From positions 1-5,065 of the forward strand of contig WQZK01000150.1 of the NCBI GenBank assembly GCA_009780765.1: DNA of 5,065 bases, read 5' to 3'. Position numbers and translations under genes: made by a program. This DNA comes from Defluviitaleaceae bacterium (GTDB lineage Bacteria > Bacillota > Clostridia > Lachnospirales > UBA5962). Under the pieces are notes generated by a model. It saw only the letters and a program-made list of their open reading frames with translations, did no database searches and had not been told where the DNA came from. Shown here piece after piece: positions 5,034-5,065 of the stretch. Each line of letters begins with the position of its first letter. The first letter of the stretch is position 1.

Positions 5034-5065
5034 ATGTACAATCATGACTTAATTAACAAGGTTGA
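5034..5065 (+). CDS. Start of a gene cut by the window edge (first ten codons)
   Basis: ATG followed by nine complete codons gives MYNHDLINKV, then a partial codon GA. It is supported by a perfect ribosome binding site and an extended -10 promoter upstream. Too little is visible to name the product. The start loosely resembles HU-family DNA-binding proteins (a short N-terminus followed by ELI..V), and in Bacillus spoIVA is followed by the HU gene hbs. However, an acidic residue (Asp or Glu) must come after the valine, where HU usually has Ala, so this stays a weak hint. Confidence 0.65.
   Translation, partial: MYNHDLINKV

Noticed and set aside
1..5065. CRISPR array, tRNA, rRNA, riboswitch, or phage or transposon genes
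   Set aside because: By eye I saw no regularly spaced repeats, cloverleaf structures, conserved riboswitch cores or mobile-element proteins on either strand.

Overview
The window looks like chromosomal DNA from an AT-rich, endospore-forming Firmicute of the class Clostridia, possibly Lachnospirales. The strongest evidence is a full-length SpoIVA, the ATPase that builds the base of the spore coat, found only in endospore formers and their close relatives. Strong AGGAGG-type ribosome binding sites, intrinsic terminators with T-runs, TTGNNN/TATACT promoters with extended -10 elements, and a stalk-domain (copper amine oxidase N-terminal-like) surface protein fit the same group. The Lachnospirales placement is an inference from the degenerate form of the SpoIIQ-like protein.

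Layout. (1) Positions 2-523, plus: the 3' end of a secreted or surface stalk-domain gene whose codon use suggests high expression, closed by a strong terminator at 576-602. (2) 699-1550, plus: a single-pass membrane protein with an acidic linker and a LytM/M23 fold that has lost almost all its zinc and catalytic residues; the best match is the forespore channel protein SpoIIQ. (3) 1643-2401, minus: a class I SAM-dependent methyltransferase with its own sigma-A-type promoter. (4) 2511-3989, plus: spoIVA, divergent from the methyltransferase; the 109-bp gap carries overlapping candidate promoters for the two genes. (5) 4011-4055: a 19-bp perfect inverted repeat, a bidirectional terminator between convergent genes. 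(6) 4079-4792, minus: an unrecognised membrane-anchored helical protein. (7) 4793-5033: a regulatory gap with divergent promoters and a short palindrome. (8) 5034-5065, plus: the first codons of another gene.

How the genes fit together. The SpoIIQ-like protein (forespore side of the engulfment interface) and SpoIVA (mother-cell surface of the forespore) act at the two membranes around the developing spore. They are not one operon here: each has its own terminator, and an opposite-strand methyltransferase lies between them. The methyltransferase and the 237-residue protein have vegetative-type promoters and no visible link to sporulation. I see no mobile element, CRISPR array, tRNA or rRNA, and no convincing previously undescribed multi-gene system. 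The items most worth a second look are the overlapping promoters at 2432-2474, the near-total loss of the M23 active site, and the unknown membrane protein with its operator-like intergenic region.
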